Shown here in pieces: positions 10,149 to 20,668 of a stretch of 64,000 nucleotides of DNA (positions are counted from its first letter, which is position 1; each line of letters opens with the position of its first letter). The translations under genes and the position numbers were made by a program. Below the pieces are notes generated by a model. That model was not told where the DNA came from, searched no databases, and saw only the letters and a program-made list of their open reading frames with translations. The DNA comes from Pseudomonas sp. Irchel 3E13 (GTDB lineage: Bacteria; Pseudomonadota; Gammaproteobacteria; Pseudomonadales; Pseudomonadaceae), in the NCBI RefSeq assembly GCF_900187455.1, contig NZ_FYDX01000002.1, forward strand, positions 248,001 to 312,000. The letters are read 5' to 3'.

Positions 10149-10286
10149 CCACACTCGATCGATGAACGAAACCCGCAATACCATCGCCTTAGCGGCCTTT
10201 TGCACCCCGGGCGCAATCGCGCCAGAATGCCAGCATCCATGAGGCACCAGCCGTGGCGCGGGGCCCTGAAACCGCCAACGCTCTGC

Positions 10287-10292
10287 TAGAAT
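10287..10292 (+). promoter_or_regulatory. map promoter, extended -10
   Basis: The sequence TGCTAGAATCGCGCC is an extended -10 (TGC-TAGAAT) of the form common before Pseudomonas housekeeping genes, 50 bp upstream of the map start. The -35 region is weak. The rpsB-map intergenic region (10002-10341) therefore holds two divergent promoters plus the rpsB leader, and no gene is visible in it. Confidence 0.6.
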
Positions 10293-10341
10293 CGCGCCTT
10301 TCCTGTTTGCCAGCGCCGCTGCGCGCCGTAGAGAGCCTGCA

Positions 10342-11124
10342 ATGACCGTTACCATCAAAACCGCCGAAGACATCGAAAAGATGCGCATCGCCGGCCGCCT
10401 TGCCGCCGAAGTCCTGGAAATGATCGAAGAACACGTCAAGCCCGGCGTGACCACCGAAGAACTGGACCGCCTCTGCCACGACTACATCGTCAACGTGCAG
10501 CAGGCCATTCCGGCGCCGCTCAACTATAAAGGCTTCCCCAAGTCGATCTGCACCTCGATCAACCATGTGGTCTGCCACGGCATCCCCAACGAGAAGCCGC
10601 TCAAGGCCGGCGACACGCTGAACATCGACGTGACCGTCATCAAGGACGGCTACCACGGTGACACCAGCCGCATGTTCCATGTCGGCGAAGTGCCGGTCTG
10701 GGCCGAGCGCCTGTCGAGAGTCACCCAGGAATGCCTGTACAAGGCCATCGAACTGGTCAAGCCGGGCTGCCGCCTGGGCGATATCGGCGAAGTGATCCAG
10801 AAGCACGCAGAAAAGAACGGCTTCTCGGTCGTCCGCGAGTTCTGCGGCCACGGCATCGGCAAGGTGTTCCACGAAGAGCCGCAGATCGTGCACTACGGCC
10901 GTGCCGGCACCGGCATGGAACTGAAGGAAGGCATGACCTTCACCATCGAGCCGATGATCAACCAGGGCAAGGCCGACACCAAGGTGCTGGGCGACGGCTG
11001 GACCGCCATCACCAAGGACCGCAAGCTTTCCGCCCAGTGGGAGCACACCATGGTGGTCACCGCGACCGGCTACGAAATCTTCACCCTGCGCAAAGACGAC
11101 ACCATTCCCCGTACTTCAGCCTGA
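10342..11124 (+). CDS. map: Type I methionine aminopeptidase
   Basis: This cytoplasmic metalloenzyme of 260 residues removes the initiator methionine from nascent proteins. Metal-binding motifs are visible: [19 protein letters not shown] (first two Asp), [15 protein letters not shown] (His), TFTIEPM (Glu) and QWEHTMVV (Glu). Length is normal and the start follows GAGAGCC. It is divergent from rpsB, 19 bp upstream of glnD and probably co-transcribed with it. Confidence 0.97.
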   Translation: MTVTIKTAEDIEKMRIAGRLAAEVLEMIEEHVKPGVTTEELDRLCHDYIVNVQQAIPAPLNYKGFPKSICTSINHVVCHGIPNEKPLKAGDTLNIDVTVIKDGYHGDTSRMFHVGEVPVWAERLSRVTQECLYKAIELVKPGCRLGDIGEVIQKHAEKNGFSVVREFCGHGIGKVFHEEPQIVHYGRAGTGMELKEGMTFTIEPMINQGKADTKVLGDGWTAITKDRKLSAQWEHTMVVTATGYEIFTLRKDDTIPRTSA

Positions 11125-11143
11125 CCAGACAGGACGCGACTCG

Positions 11144-13846
11144 ATGCCACAGGTGGATCCCGAGCTGTTCGACCGCGGCCAGTTCCAGGCGGAACTGGCC
11201 CTCAAGTCAAGCCCGATCGCGGCCTTCAAGAAAGCCATTCGTCGTGCCGGCGAAGTGCTCGATGAACGGTTTCGCCAGGGCCGTGATATCCGCCGGTTGA
11301 TCGAGGACCGCGCCTGGTTCGTCGACAACATCCTGCAACAGGCCTGGAACCAGTTCGACTGGAGCGAAGATGCCGATATCGCGCTGGTCGCGGTCGGTGG
11401 CTACGGTCGCGGCGAGCTGCACCCGCACTCGGACATCGACCTGCTGATCCTGCTGGACAGCGCCGATCATGAGATTTTCCGCGACTCGATCGAGCGTTTT
11501 CTGACGCTGCTCTGGGATATCGGCCTGGAAGTCGGCCAGAGCGTGCGCTCCGTCGATGAATGCGCCGAACAGGCCCGCGCCGACCTGACGGTGGTCACCA
11601 ACCTGATGGAAAGCCGCACCATCAGCGGCCCAGAGCACCTTCGCCTGCGCATGCTGGAGGTCACCAGCCCCGAGCACATGTGGCCGAGCAAGGAGTTCTT
11701 CCTGGCCAAGCGTGCCGAGCAGAAAGCCCGTCACCACAAGTACAACGACACCGAATACAACCTCGAACCCAACGTGAAGGGCTCGCCCGGCGGCCTGCGC
11801 GACATCCAGACGGTACTCTGGGTCGCCCGTCGCCAATACGGCACCCTGAACCTGCACGCCCTCGCGGGCGAAGGTTTCCTGCTGGAAAGTGAGAACAAGC
11901 TGCTGGCCTCGTCCCAGGAATTCCTCTGGAAAGTGCGCTACGCCCTGCACATGCTCGCCGGGCGCTCCGAAGACCGCCTGCTGTTCGACCACCAGCGCAG
12001 CATTGCCGCCTTGCTCGGCTTCAAGGATGAAAACCCGAAACGCGCCATCGAGCAGTTCATGCAGCAGTATTACCGGGTGGTCATGAGCATTGCCGAGCTC
12101 AGCGACCTGATCATCCAGCACTTCGAGGAAGTCATCCTCGCCGACGACTCCAGCAGCACCACCCAGCCGCTGAACGCGCGCTTCCAGTTGCACGATGGCT
12201 ATATCGAGGCCGTGCGCCCGAACGTGTTCAAGCGCACGCCGTTCGCCATGCTGGAAATCTTCGTACTGATGGCGCAGCACCCGGAAATAAAGGGCGTTCG
12301 CGCCGACACCATCCGTCTGCTGCGGGAAAACCGTCACCTGATCGACGACAGTTTCCGCAACGATATCCGCAACACCAGCCTGTTCATCGAGCTGTTCAAG
12401 TGCGAGATCGGCATCCACCGTAACCTGCGCCGAATGAATCGCTACGGCATCCTCGGGCGCTACCTGCCGGAGTTCGGCCTGATCGTCGGGCAGATGCAGC
12501 ACGACCTTTTCCACATCTATACAGTCGATGCCCACACCCTCAACCTGATCAAGCACCTGCGCAAACTCCAGTACACCCCGGTGTCGGAGAAGTTTCCGCT
12601 GGCCAGCAAGCTCATGGGCCGGCTGCCCAAGCCGGAACTGGCGTACCTCGCCGGCCTCTACCACGACATCGGCAAGGGCCGCCAGGGCGACCACTCGGAA
12701 CTGGGCGCGGTGGACGCGCAAGCCTTCTGCGAGCGCCATCAACTGCCGGCCTGGGACAGCCGCCTGATCGTCTGGCTGGTGCAGAACCACCTGGTGATGT
12801 CCACCACCGCGCAGCGCAAGGACCTGTCCGACCCGCAGGTGATCCACGATTTCGCCCAGATGGTCGGCGACCAGGTGCATCTGGACTACCTCTACGTGCT
12901 GACCGTGGCCGATATCAACGCCACCAACCCCAGCCTGTGGAACTCGTGGCGCGCCAGCCTGCTGCGCCAGCTCTACACCGAGACCAAGCGCGCCTTGCGC
13001 CGCGGCCTGGAAAACCCGCTGGACCGTGAAGAGCAGATCCGCCAGACGCAAAGCGCCGCCCTCGACATTCTGGTGCGCGAAGGCACCGATCAGGACGATG
13101 TCGAGCAGCTTTGGTCGCAACTGGGCGACGACTATTTCCTGCGCCATACCGCCGCCGATGTCGCCTGGCACTCCGACGCGATCCTCCAGCAGCCCGCCGA
13201 TGGCGGCCCGCTGGTGCTGATCAAGGAAACCACCCAGCGCGAATTCGAAGGCGGCACGCAGATCTTCATCTACGCACCCGACCAGCATGATTTCTTCGCC
13301 GTGACCGTGGCGGCGATGGACCAGCTCAACCTGAACATCCATGACGCGCGGATCATCACCTCCAGCAGCCAGTTCACCCTCGACACCTACATCGTGCTCG
13401 ACAACGACGGCGGCTCGATCGGCGACAACCCGCAGCGCATCAAGCAGATCCGCGACGGCCTGACCGAAGCCCTGCGCAACCCGGACGACTACCCGAACAT
13501 CATCCATCGCCGGGTGCCTCGCCAGCTCAAGCACTTCTCCTTCGCGCCGCAGGTGACCATCCTCAACGACGCGCAGCGCCCGGTGACCATCCTCGAAATC
13601 ATCGCGCCCGACCGCCCGGGCCTGCTGGCGCGGATCGGCAAGATCTTCCTGGACTTCGACCTGTCGCTGCAGAACGCCAAGATCGCCACCCTCGGCGAGC
13701 GCGTGGAAGACGTGTTCTTCATTACCGACGCCGACAACCAACCGCTTTCCGACCCACAACTGTGCAGCCGCCTGCAGGACGCGATCGTCGAACAGTTGCG
13801 CGTCGACCAGGCCAGTGGCAATGAACCCTTTCGCCTGACCATTTAA
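11144..13846 (+). CDS. glnD: Bifunctional PII uridylyltransferase / uridylyl-removing enzyme
   Basis: The 900-residue nitrogen sensor adds UMP to PII (GlnB/GlnK) when glutamine is low and removes it when glutamine is high. The nucleotidyltransferase motif [17 protein letters not shown] is at residues 85-101. The HD phosphohydrolase motif [11 protein letters not shown] is near residue 508. Two C-terminal ACT domains, which sense glutamine, lie at about 700-785 ([15 protein letters not shown]) and 810-890 ([13 protein letters not shown]). Length and domain order match characterised GlnD. It lies between map and dapC. Confidence 0.97.
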   Translation: MPQVDPELFDRGQFQAELALKSSPIAAFKKAIRRAGEVLDERFRQGRDIRRLIEDRAWFVDNILQQAWNQFDWSEDADIALVAVGGYGRGELHPHSDIDLLILLDSADHEIFRDSIERFLTLLWDIGLEVGQSVRSVDECAEQARADLTVVTNLMESRTISGPEHLRLRMLEVTSPEHMWPSKEFFLAKRAEQKARHHKYNDTEYNLEPNVKGSPGGLRDIQTVLWVARRQYGTLNLHALAGEGFLLESENKLLASSQEFLWKVRYALHMLAGRSEDRLLFDHQRSIAALLGFKDENPKRAIEQFMQQYYRVVMSIAELSDLIIQHFEEVILADDSSSTTQPLNARFQLHDGYIEAVRPNVFKRTPFAMLEIFVLMAQHPEIKGVRADTIRLLRENRHLIDDSFRNDIRNTSLFIELFKCEIGIHRNLRRMNRYGILGRYLPEFGLIVGQMQHDLFHIYTVDAHTLNLIKHLRKLQYTPVSEKFPLASKLMGRLPKPELAYLAGLYHDIGKGRQGDHSELGAVDAQAFCERHQLPAWDSRLIVWLVQNHLVMSTTAQRKDLSDPQVIHDFAQMVGDQVHLDYLYVLTVADINATNPSLWNSWRASLLRQLYTETKRALRRGLENPLDREEQIRQTQSAALDILVREGTDQDDVEQLWSQLGDDYFLRHTAADVAWHSDAILQQPADGGPLVLIKETTQREFEGGTQIFIYAPDQHDFFAVTVAAMDQLNLNIHDARIITSSSQFTLDTYIVLDNDGGSIGDNPQRIKQIRDGLTEALRNPDDYPNIIHRRVPRQLKHFSFAPQVTILNDAQRPVTILEIIAPDRPGLLARIGKIFLDFDLSLQNAKIATLGERVEDVFFITDADNQPLSDPQLCSRLQDAIVEQLRVDQASGNEPFRLTI

Positions 13847-13869
13847 TGCTTTGACGAGAACCCGCGCCG

Positions 13870-15066
13870 ATGAACACCGCTTTGAACCAGCTTCAGCCCT
13901 ACCCGTTCGAGAAACTGCGCGCCCTGCTGGGCAGCGTCACCCCTGCGGTGGACAAGCGCGCCATCGCCCTGTCGATCGGTGAGCCGAAGCACACCTCGCC
14001 GGCTTTCGTGGCCAAGGCCCTGGCCGACAACCTCGACCAGATGGCGGTGTACCCGACCACCCTCGGCCTGCCGGCCCTGCGCGAATCCATCGCCCACTGG
14101 TGCGAGCGCCGCTTCGGCGTGCCGACCGGCTGGCTCGACGCCGCCCGCCATGTGCTGCCGGTCAACGGCACCCGTGAAGCGCTATTTTCCTTCACCCAGG
14201 CCGTAGTCAATCGCAGCGATGACGGCCTGATCATCAGCCCGAATCCGTTCTATCAGATCTACGAAGGCGCGGCGCTGCTGGCCGGCGTCAAGCCGCACTA
14301 CCTGCCATGCCTGGACCAGAACGGCTTCAACCCGGACTTCGACGCGGTGCCGGCGGACGTCTGGCAGCGCTGCCAGATTCTCTTCCTCTGCTCGCCCGGC
14401 AACCCAACCGGCGCCCTGGTGCCGCTGGAAACCCTGAAGAAACTCATCGCCCTGGCCGACCAGTACGACTTCGTCATCGCCGCCGACGAGTGCTACAGCG
14501 AACTGTACTTCGACGAACAAACCCCGCCGCCGGGCCTGCTAAGTGCCTGCGCCGAGCTTGGCCGCAGCGACTTCAAGCGTTGCGTGGTGTTCCACAGCCT
14601 GTCCAAGCGCTCCAACCTGCCGGGCCTGCGTTCCGGTTTCGTTGCCGGTGACGCCGACATCCTCAAGGGCTTCCTGCTGTACCGCACCTACCATGGCTGC
14701 GCGATGCCGGTGCAGACCCAACTGGCGAGCATCGCTGCCTGGAACGACGAAGCCCACGTGCGCGACAACCGCGACCTGTACCGCGAGAAGTTCGACGCCG
14801 TACTGGACATCCTCGGCCCGGTGCTGGACGTGCAAAAACCGGATGGCGGCTTCTACCTCTGGGCGAAAGTCCCGGGCAACGACGATGCCGCGTTCTGCCG
14901 TGACCTGTTCGAGCAACAGCACGTGACCGTGGTGCCGGGCTCGTACCTGTCCCGTGACGTTGACGGCGTCAACCCGGGAGCCGGCCGCGTGCGCATGGCG
15001 CTGGTGGCACCGCTGGCGGAGTGTGTGGAAGCGGCGAAGCGTATTCGGGCGTTTATCGAAGGTTGA
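13870..15066 (+). CDS. dapC: Succinyldiaminopimelate transaminase
   Basis: This PLP-dependent class I aminotransferase of 398 residues uses glutamate to aminate N-succinyl-2-amino-6-ketopimelate in lysine and DAP biosynthesis. The motifs are SPGNPTGA, ADECYSELYFDE and the Schiff-base lysine in FHSLSKRSNLPGLRSG. The next enzymes of the succinylase branch, dapD and dapE, are also in this window (28473 and 35000), on the same strand but in separate blocks. It lies 23 bp after glnD. Confidence 0.93.
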   Translation: MNTALNQLQPYPFEKLRALLGSVTPAVDKRAIALSIGEPKHTSPAFVAKALADNLDQMAVYPTTLGLPALRESIAHWCERRFGVPTGWLDAARHVLPVNGTREALFSFTQAVVNRSDDGLIISPNPFYQIYEGAALLAGVKPHYLPCLDQNGFNPDFDAVPADVWQRCQILFLCSPGNPTGALVPLETLKKLIALADQYDFVIAADECYSELYFDEQTPPPGLLSACAELGRSDFKRCVVFHSLSKRSNLPGLRSGFVAGDADILKGFLLYRTYHGCAMPVQTQLASIAAWNDEAHVRDNRDLYREKFDAVLDILGPVLDVQKPDGGFYLWAKVPGNDDAAFCRDLFEQQHVTVVPGSYLSRDVDGVNPGAGRVRMALVAPLAECVEAAKRIRAFIEG

Positions 15067-15090
15067 ACATTCTGCGCTAGCATCCCGCCC

Positions 15091-15124
15091 GGTGCACAAC
15101 TGATGTTTCTGTCAGTTGTGCACC
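15091..15124. repeat. Perfect 13-bp inverted repeat between dapC and gspF
   Basis: GGTGCACAACTGA and TCAGTTGTGCACC flank an 8-nt loop (TGTTTCTG). It sits in the 91-bp gap between the convergent ends of dapC and gspF. The stem is long enough to act as a bidirectional terminator, but neither strand has a U-run after it. Confidence 0.7.
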
Positions 15125-15157
15125 CAAAATAGCGCTCGGCGACGAGGGCTGTTCATC

Positions 15158-16369
15158 CTATTGCACCAGTTGGTTGATCTCGATGATCGGCAACAGCACC
15201 GCCATGACGATCACCAGCACCACCCCGCCCATCACCACGATCATCAGCGGCTCAAGCAACGCGGTCATGCCCATGGCCCGGCGCTCGATGTCGCGGGACA
15301 AGGTTTGTGCAGCGCGCTCGAGCATCGGCGGCAGCGACCCGGTTTTCTCACCGCTGGCAATCAAATGAATCAACAGCGGCGGAAACACATTCTCCACCTT
15401 GAGCGCCGCCGCCAGGTTCGCGCCTTCTCGTACCCTGGCCGTGGCCTCGCTGACGCTCAGGCTCAGGCGTTCGTTGGACAGGGTCTGACGTGCCGCCTCC
15501 AGCGCCCGCAACAGCGGCACCCCGGCGCCGCCAAGAATCGCCAGCGTGGAGGCGAACCTTGCCGTGTTCAATCCCAGGACAAAACGACCGATCAGGGGAA
15601 GCTTCAGCACCCGATGGTGCCAGCTCAAACGCGCCGTCGGGTTGCGCAAATAAAGTCGCCAGCTCCAAAACGTACCGGTCATGACGGCAGCGCATAACCA
15701 GCCCCAGGTGCGGATGAAGTCACTGGCATTGAGCATCGCAAGCGTCAGCCACGGCAAATCCTGACGGGCCTGGGAAAACGCACTCACCACCTGCGGCACC
15801 ACGTAGCTGAGCAGGAAAATCACGATCCCGATCGACACCAGCCCGACCACGCCGGGATAAATGAACGCCGTGAGTATCTTGCTGCGCAGGTTGTTGCGCT
15901 CCTCGATGTAATCCGCCAGCCGCTCCATCACCTGCGCCAGGTCCCCGGACTCCTCCCCCGCCGCGATCAACGCCCGGTAGATTTCGGGAAAATCCCGAGG
16001 CCGCGCCGCCAGCGCCTCGGCCAGGCGCATGCCGCTGCGTACGTCGGCACGCACGCCACTGAGGGTGTGGGCGATATGCTTTTTCTCGGACTGCTCCACC
16101 GTAGCGCTCAGCGCAGCTTCCAGCGGCAGGCTGGCACTGAGCAGGCTCGCCAGTTGCCGGGTGGCCCAGGCCAGGTCGTTGTCCGAAAGCCGCGGGCTGA
16201 ACAGACTGCCGGAACCGGAATGGGCCGCAGGATTCTCCTGTTGCACCGACAGCGCCGTCAGACCCCGACTGCGCAGCACGCCTAGCGCCGCACTCTGGCT
16301 ATCGGCCTCGAGGTGTCCGGACTCGATCTTGCCGCTGGCATCAGCAGCTTCAAAACGGTAGCGGTTCAT
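15158..16369 (-). CDS. gspF: Type II secretion inner-membrane platform protein GspF
   Basis: The 403-residue T2SF-family protein forms the inner-membrane platform that couples the GspE ATPase to pseudopilus growth. Two homologous halves are visible, each with the family's G-rich turn (LIAAGEESGDLAQVMERLADY and LIASGEKTGSLPPMLERAAQ). Membrane segments lie near residues 170-190, 220-240 and the C-terminal VMGGVVLVIVMAVLLPIIEI. The ATG overlaps the gspE stop by 1 nt. It is the last gene of the minus-strand gspG-K-L-M-D-E-F operon. Confidence 0.95.
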   Translation of the reverse strand: MNRYRFEAADASGKIESGHLEADSQSAALGVLRSRGLTALSVQQENPAAHSGSGSLFSPRLSDNDLAWATRQLASLLSASLPLEAALSATVEQSEKKHIAHTLSGVRADVRSGMRLAEALAARPRDFPEIYRALIAAGEESGDLAQVMERLADYIEERNNLRSKILTAFIYPGVVGLVSIGIVIFLLSYVVPQVVSAFSQARQDLPWLTLAMLNASDFIRTWGWLCAAVMTGTFWSWRLYLRNPTARLSWHHRVLKLPLIGRFVLGLNTARFASTLAILGGAGVPLLRALEAARQTLSNERLSLSVSEATARVREGANLAAALKVENVFPPLLIHLIASGEKTGSLPPMLERAAQTLSRDIERRAMGMTALLEPLMIVVMGGVVLVIVMAVLLPIIEINQLVQ

Positions 16370-17775
16370 CAGGTGTCCCGTGTCACACGCAAGATTTCTT
16401 CAGGGGCCGTGACACCGCTGCGGATCCAGCGCTCGCCGTCCTCGCGCAAGCTGAGCATCCCGGCTTGCTGCGCGGCTGCCCGCAAGGCCTGCTCTCCGGC
16501 GCCTTGATGGATCAGGGTGCGGATATCGTCGTCGATGCAGAACAACTCATGAATCCCGGTACGGCCGCTGTAACCCGTGTGGTTGCAGGCCTCACAGCCC
16601 ACTGGACGCCAGGTGCCGGGGGTTGCCGGGTCTTGCTGCCTGCACTGCGAACACAGGCGCCGCACCAGTCGTTGCGCCAGCACGCCGAGCATCGACGACG
16701 CCAACAGAAACGGTTCGACGCCCATGTCGACCAACCGGTTGACCGCCGACACGGCATCGTTGGTGTGCAGGGTCGCCAGCACCAGGTGACCGGTCAACGA
16801 AGCCTGCACGGCGATCTGCGCGGTTTCGAGGTCACGAATCTCGCCGATCATGATGATGTCCGGGTCTTGCCGGAGAATCGCCCGCAGGGCCAGGGCGAAG
16901 GTCATGTCGATCTTGGCGTTGACCTGGATCTGGCTGATGCCCGGCAAGTCATATTCCACCGGGTCCTCCACGGTGAGGATATTGCTGGTGCTGGCGTCGA
17001 GCCGTGCCAGTGCCGCATAGAGACTGGTGGTCTTGCCGCTGCCGGTCGGGCCGGTGACCAGCACGATGCCGTGGGGCTGTCGGATCAGTTGGTCGAGCCT
17101 GGCCAGCACCTGCGCGTCCATGCCGAGCGTTTCCAGATGCAATCGCCCAGCCTGTTTGTCGAGCAGGCGCATCACCACCCGTTCGCCATGACCGGTGGGA
17201 ACGGTCGAGACGCGGATGTCGATCGGCCGCCCGGCCACGCGCAAGGTGATACGACCGTCCTGGGGCAAGCGCTTTTCAGCGATGTCGAGCAGGGCCATGA
17301 TCTTGATCCGTGACACCAGCGCGCCATGCAGTGCCTTGCGCGGCGAGACCACGTCGCGCAGGGTGCCGTCGACCCGGTAGCGCACCACCGAATGGGTTTC
17401 GAAGGGTTCGATATGGATGTCGCTGGCCTCGTCACGCGCCGCCTGGGTGAGCAAGGCGTTGATCATGCGAATCACCGGCGCGCCGTCCTGGGTGTCGAGC
17501 AGGTCGGTGATTTCCGGCATGTCCTGCATCAGGCGGTCGAGGTCGACTTCGTTCTCCGCCGCACCGACCACTGCCGCCGCGCTGCCGGTATCGGCGTAGG
17601 CCGTGGCCAGCAGACCGTCGAGTTCGTCATCGCGCACCCGCTCCAGCCTGGCCGGGCCGAACTGGCGACGCACCTCGCTGATCGACCAACCCGGTGTCGA
17701 CGGGCACACCGTCAGCACCCCTTCACGCAACAGAATGCGCTGGGCCTTGGCCCAGGCGTAGGGCAGTGCGCTCAC
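16369..17775 (-). CDS. gspE: Type II secretion ATPase GspE
   Basis: The 468-residue hexameric cytoplasmic ATPase drives pseudopilus assembly. Visible elements are the N1E-like region, Walker A ([10 protein letters not shown]), the Asp box ([19 protein letters not shown]), Walker B ([14 protein letters not shown]), the His box (LATLHTNDA) and the zinc-binding CSQC...CEAC tetracysteine. It is slightly shorter than many GspE proteins at the N-terminus. It starts with GTG, and GTGA overlaps the gspD stop. Confidence 0.95.
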   Translation of the reverse strand: MSALPYAWAKAQRILLREGVLTVCPSTPGWSISEVRRQFGPARLERVRDDELDGLLATAYADTGSAAAVVGAAENEVDLDRLMQDMPEITDLLDTQDGAPVIRMINALLTQAARDEASDIHIEPFETHSVVRYRVDGTLRDVVSPRKALHGALVSRIKIMALLDIAEKRLPQDGRITLRVAGRPIDIRVSTVPTGHGERVVMRLLDKQAGRLHLETLGMDAQVLARLDQLIRQPHGIVLVTGPTGSGKTTSLYAALARLDASTSNILTVEDPVEYDLPGISQIQVNAKIDMTFALALRAILRQDPDIIMIGEIRDLETAQIAVQASLTGHLVLATLHTNDAVSAVNRLVDMGVEPFLLASSMLGVLAQRLVRRLCSQCRQQDPATPGTWRPVGCEACNHTGYSGRTGIHELFCIDDDIRTLIHQGAGEQALRAAAQQAGMLSLREDGERWIRSGVTAPEEILRVTRDT

Positions 17776-20123
17776 AGGTTCGGGCCTCCATCCAGCGGCA
17801 CCGCCCTGATGGTCGCCCTCGGCGCTGAAACTGCCCCCGGAGCCGGGACGCCCTGCGCTGCGGTCGGCAGCTGCGGAGCCTGCATGTCTGGCATCGCCCA
17901 GTTGCGCTCCGGTTGCAATCCGCCCTGGGCGCGACGCATGAAGTCGTAACGGTTGAGGGTGATGCTGCGCCCCGCCGCGCTGTCGCGAATGATGTACGGG
18001 CGCAGGAATACCATCAGATTTGTCTTGTTGATCGAGCGGCGTTCGTTACGAAACAGCGCGCCGATCCCCGGCAGGCTGCCGAGCCATGGCACCGCTTCGT
18101 TGCTCTGGCTGTAGCCGTCCTGCAACAGACCGCCGAGCACCATGATCTGACCGTCGTCGAGCAGGATGCTGGTGTCGATCGCACGCTTGCTGGTGACGAC
18201 CCCCGCCGACGTAGCGGAGGCCGATGCCCGCTCGTCGATGCTGCTGACTTCCTGATAGATATCGAGCTTGACCGTGCCGCCCTCGGAAATCTGCGGTCGC
18301 ACGTTGAGCTTCAACCCGACCTCTTCACGGGTCACGGTCTGAAACGGGTTGTTGCTGGTTCCGCCGCCACCGGTAACGTAACTGCCGCTGACGAACGGAA
18401 TGGTCTGGCCGACGAAAATGCTCGCGGCTTCGTTATCCAGGGTCAGCAGGTTCGGTGTCGACAGCACGTTGGTGCCGCCTTTGCTCTTCAAGGCCCGGGC
18501 CAGGACTTTCAAATCGAGGATTTTGCCGATGCCGGGGATGTCGACACTGCCATTCACGTAGCCGAGATTCAGCCCTTGGGGCAGCACATCTAGACTGGTC
18601 TTGCCGTTGAGGTTGATTCCGGAGCCGCCCAGATTGGCGCCGCCGATCACACCCTTGCCACCGAGATTGCCGGTCTGCCATTGCACGCCGAATTCACTGG
18701 CATCGTCTTCGCCGACCTCGACGATCAGGCTTTCGATCATCACTTGCGCACGGCGCTGGTCGAGCAGATCGATGACTTCCCGCAGGTTGCGGTACAGCGG
18801 TTCCGCTGCCGAAATCAACAATGTGTTGGTGGTGGCGTCGGCCTGGATGGTCACGCCACCCGCGCTGAACGCGACGTTCTGTTCACTGTCCTGCGCATTG
18901 CTGCCGCCGCTGCTGCCCTGGGCATAGTTGCCGCCCGAGCTGCCGTTATGGGCCGTTGAAGCGGTGCCGTTGGTTTGCATACCACTCTGGCTGCCCTGCC
19001 CGCTCGAATTGCCGCCCATGGCACTGAGTGCCGAGCGCGCGCTATCGCTGGTGTTGCTGTCGCTTTCGCCGGTCAGTAAACCCCGCAAGGTCTGAGCCAG
19101 TTTGCCGGCCTGGGCATTGCGCAGGTAAACCACATGCAGGTTGCTCGGGTTGCTTTGGGCGTTGTCGAGCTTGTAGATCAGGTTGCGGGCCAGCTCGGTG
19201 CGCTCGGGGCTGCCGGCGCGGATGATGATGGTATTGGAGCGCGGATCGCCGATCACCACGATTTTCTGGGTCGGATCGTTGCCCGATGTCTCCAGCAGAT
19301 CGGCCACCATCGGCGCGATGTCGGCGGCGATGCCGTTGTGGATCGGTACCACGTCGGTGTCGATGGCACTCGGGATATCAATGGTGGCGATCAGCTCTGC
19401 GACCCGCTCAAGGTTGGCAGCGTAGTCGGTGACCACCAGGGTATTGTTGCCGGGATAGGAGTTGATCGGATTGTTCGGCGAGACGATCGGCCGCAGCACC
19501 GGGATCAGGTTGACTGCATTTTCGTACTGCAGGCGGAAAGTGCGGGTGAGCATGCCATTGCCGGCCGGCTTGTCGGCGCTGTAGACCGGTCCGCCAAGAA
19601 ATTTGGCGTCGACTTCCGGCACCACATGGGCCACGCCACCGACATCCACCACGCTGAAGCCCTGCATGCGCAGCACCGCCAACAGCATTTCGTAAGCCTG
19701 GCGCGCCGGCACCTGGCCCTCGGACACAAGCGTCAGGTTGCCTTTGACCCGCGGATCGACCAGAAACTGCTGGCCGGTGGAGCGGGACAGTGCCCGCACC
19801 ACTGCCTGAATATCGGCCTCCACGAAGTTCAGGGTCACCAACTGGTCGCCCAGCGGATTGACCGCCGCGTGTGGCGTAGAAGCAGTGCGGGGCCGTTCGG
19901 TGATGTTGTGCCGTTGCTTGGGGACGGGCCTGGCCTGGGCCTGCATCCGCTCGCGATCCAGCACCGCGTCGCCACTGCGCTGGGTATTGGCCAAGGGCCG
20001 GCCGAGCTCGCTGTCCACCAGCAACGGCGGCTGGTTTTGCGGTGTGGTGCTGCTGCACGCACTCAACGCCATCAACAGCATTGGCAATGCCTTGCGCACC
20101 GGGTTGAAACCTGACCCCTTCAT
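17772..20123 (-). CDS. gspD: Type II secretion secretin GspD, probable lipoprotein
   Basis: The 783-residue outer-membrane secretin has N0-N3 domains (about 85-450), a Ser/Gly/Asn-rich linker in the N3 region (about 345-400) and the C-terminal secretin barrel with the [15 protein letters not shown] motif. The signal sequence ends in a lipobox, LSAC, with Ser at +2, so the protein is probably lipidated and sent to the outer membrane. The P. aeruginosa secretin HxcQ is likewise a lipoprotein and does not need a pilotin. No pilotin gene is present here. Start and stop overlap gspM and gspE by 4 nt each. Confidence 0.94.
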   Translation of the reverse strand: MKGSGFNPVRKALPMLLMALSACSSTTPQNQPPLLVDSELGRPLANTQRSGDAVLDRERMQAQARPVPKQRHNITERPRTASTPHAAVNPLGDQLVTLNFVEADIQAVVRALSRSTGQQFLVDPRVKGNLTLVSEGQVPARQAYEMLLAVLRMQGFSVVDVGGVAHVVPEVDAKFLGGPVYSADKPAGNGMLTRTFRLQYENAVNLIPVLRPIVSPNNPINSYPGNNTLVVTDYAANLERVAELIATIDIPSAIDTDVVPIHNGIAADIAPMVADLLETSGNDPTQKIVVIGDPRSNTIIIRAGSPERTELARNLIYKLDNAQSNPSNLHVVYLRNAQAGKLAQTLRGLLTGESDSNTSDSARSALSAMGGNSSGQGSQSGMQTNGTASTAHNGSSGGNYAQGSSGGSNAQDSEQNVAFSAGGVTIQADATTNTLLISAAEPLYRNLREVIDLLDQRRAQVMIESLIVEVGEDDASEFGVQWQTGNLGGKGVIGGANLGGSGINLNGKTSLDVLPQGLNLGYVNGSVDIPGIGKILDLKVLARALKSKGGTNVLSTPNLLTLDNEAASIFVGQTIPFVSGSYVTGGGGTSNNPFQTVTREEVGLKLNVRPQISEGGTVKLDIYQEVSSIDERASASATSAGVVTSKRAIDTSILLDDGQIMVLGGLLQDGYSQSNEAVPWLGSLPGIGALFRNERRSINKTNLMVFLRPYIIRDSAAGRSITLNRYDFMRRAQGGLQPERNWAMPDMQAPQLPTAAQGVPAPGAVSAPRATIRAVPLDGGPNL

Positions 20124-20668
20124 GAAGCTTCCTTAGCGCCCAGCGCCTGATCCATGCGTACAGTGCCTGACAGAGTGCCGGCGGTATCATCGGTCGCAGC
20201 GCCGCCTGCACGTTGCAGACGGGCCTCGACCACTTGCAGCGAAAATTGCCGTGGGCGGCTCAGCAGCCAGTCGAGCACCGCATCGGCGGGTGCGGCATCG
20301 AAGGTCAACTGCCAGCCCCCGGACGGTGCAGCCTGCAACTGGTAGTGGCCGCCCAGCCCGCCGGCCTGCAAGGTCTGTTGCAGCGCGTGTTCGAGGTTTT
20401 GTCCGTCGGGCCGGGGGCTGACGTCCCGCAGCAGCACGTCCAGTGCTTCGGTCTGGGCGCGCAGTTTCGGTGCCTCGGCTTGCCAATAGGCGATCTTCGC
20501 AAGCGGCGGCTGGATCAATGCCACCCAGAAAAACAGCCCCACCAGCAGCACCGCCATACCGCCGACCATGCGCTTTTCCCGCAGGGTCAATGCCTGCCAA
20601 CCGGTCTGCAATCGAACGTTCAGGCGCTGCCACCCGGCCCGATGCCTGGCAAGGATTGGGTTATTCAT
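20120..20668 (-). CDS. gspM: Type II secretion protein GspM
   Basis: The 182-residue bitopic inner-membrane protein partners GspL in the platform. A short cytoplasmic N-terminus leads into REKRMVGGMAVLLVGLFFWV, one membrane helix, then WVALIQPPLAKIAYW and a ferredoxin-like periplasmic part. The ORF overlaps gspL by 8 nt and gspD by 4 nt. Sequence conservation in GspM is low, so the call depends on topology and position as well as sequence. Confidence 0.85.
   Translation of the reverse strand: MNNPILARHRAGWQRLNVRLQTGWQALTLREKRMVGGMAVLLVGLFFWVALIQPPLAKIAYWQAEAPKLRAQTEALDVLLRDVSPRPDGQNLEHALQQTLQAGGLGGHYQLQAAPSGGWQLTFDAAPADAVLDWLLSRPRQFSLQVVEARLQRAGGAATDDTAGTLSGTVRMDQALGAKEAS

Noticed and set aside
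9270..10454. Extended S2 frame with 151 extra N-terminal codons
   Set aside because: The extension covers the leader and both divergent promoters. The S2 family starts at [10 protein letters not shown].
11207..13759. 850-codon open frame antisense to glnD
   Set aside because: Composition is typical of an antisense frame (rich in Val, Gly, His, Arg) and the plus-strand GlnD motifs are complete.
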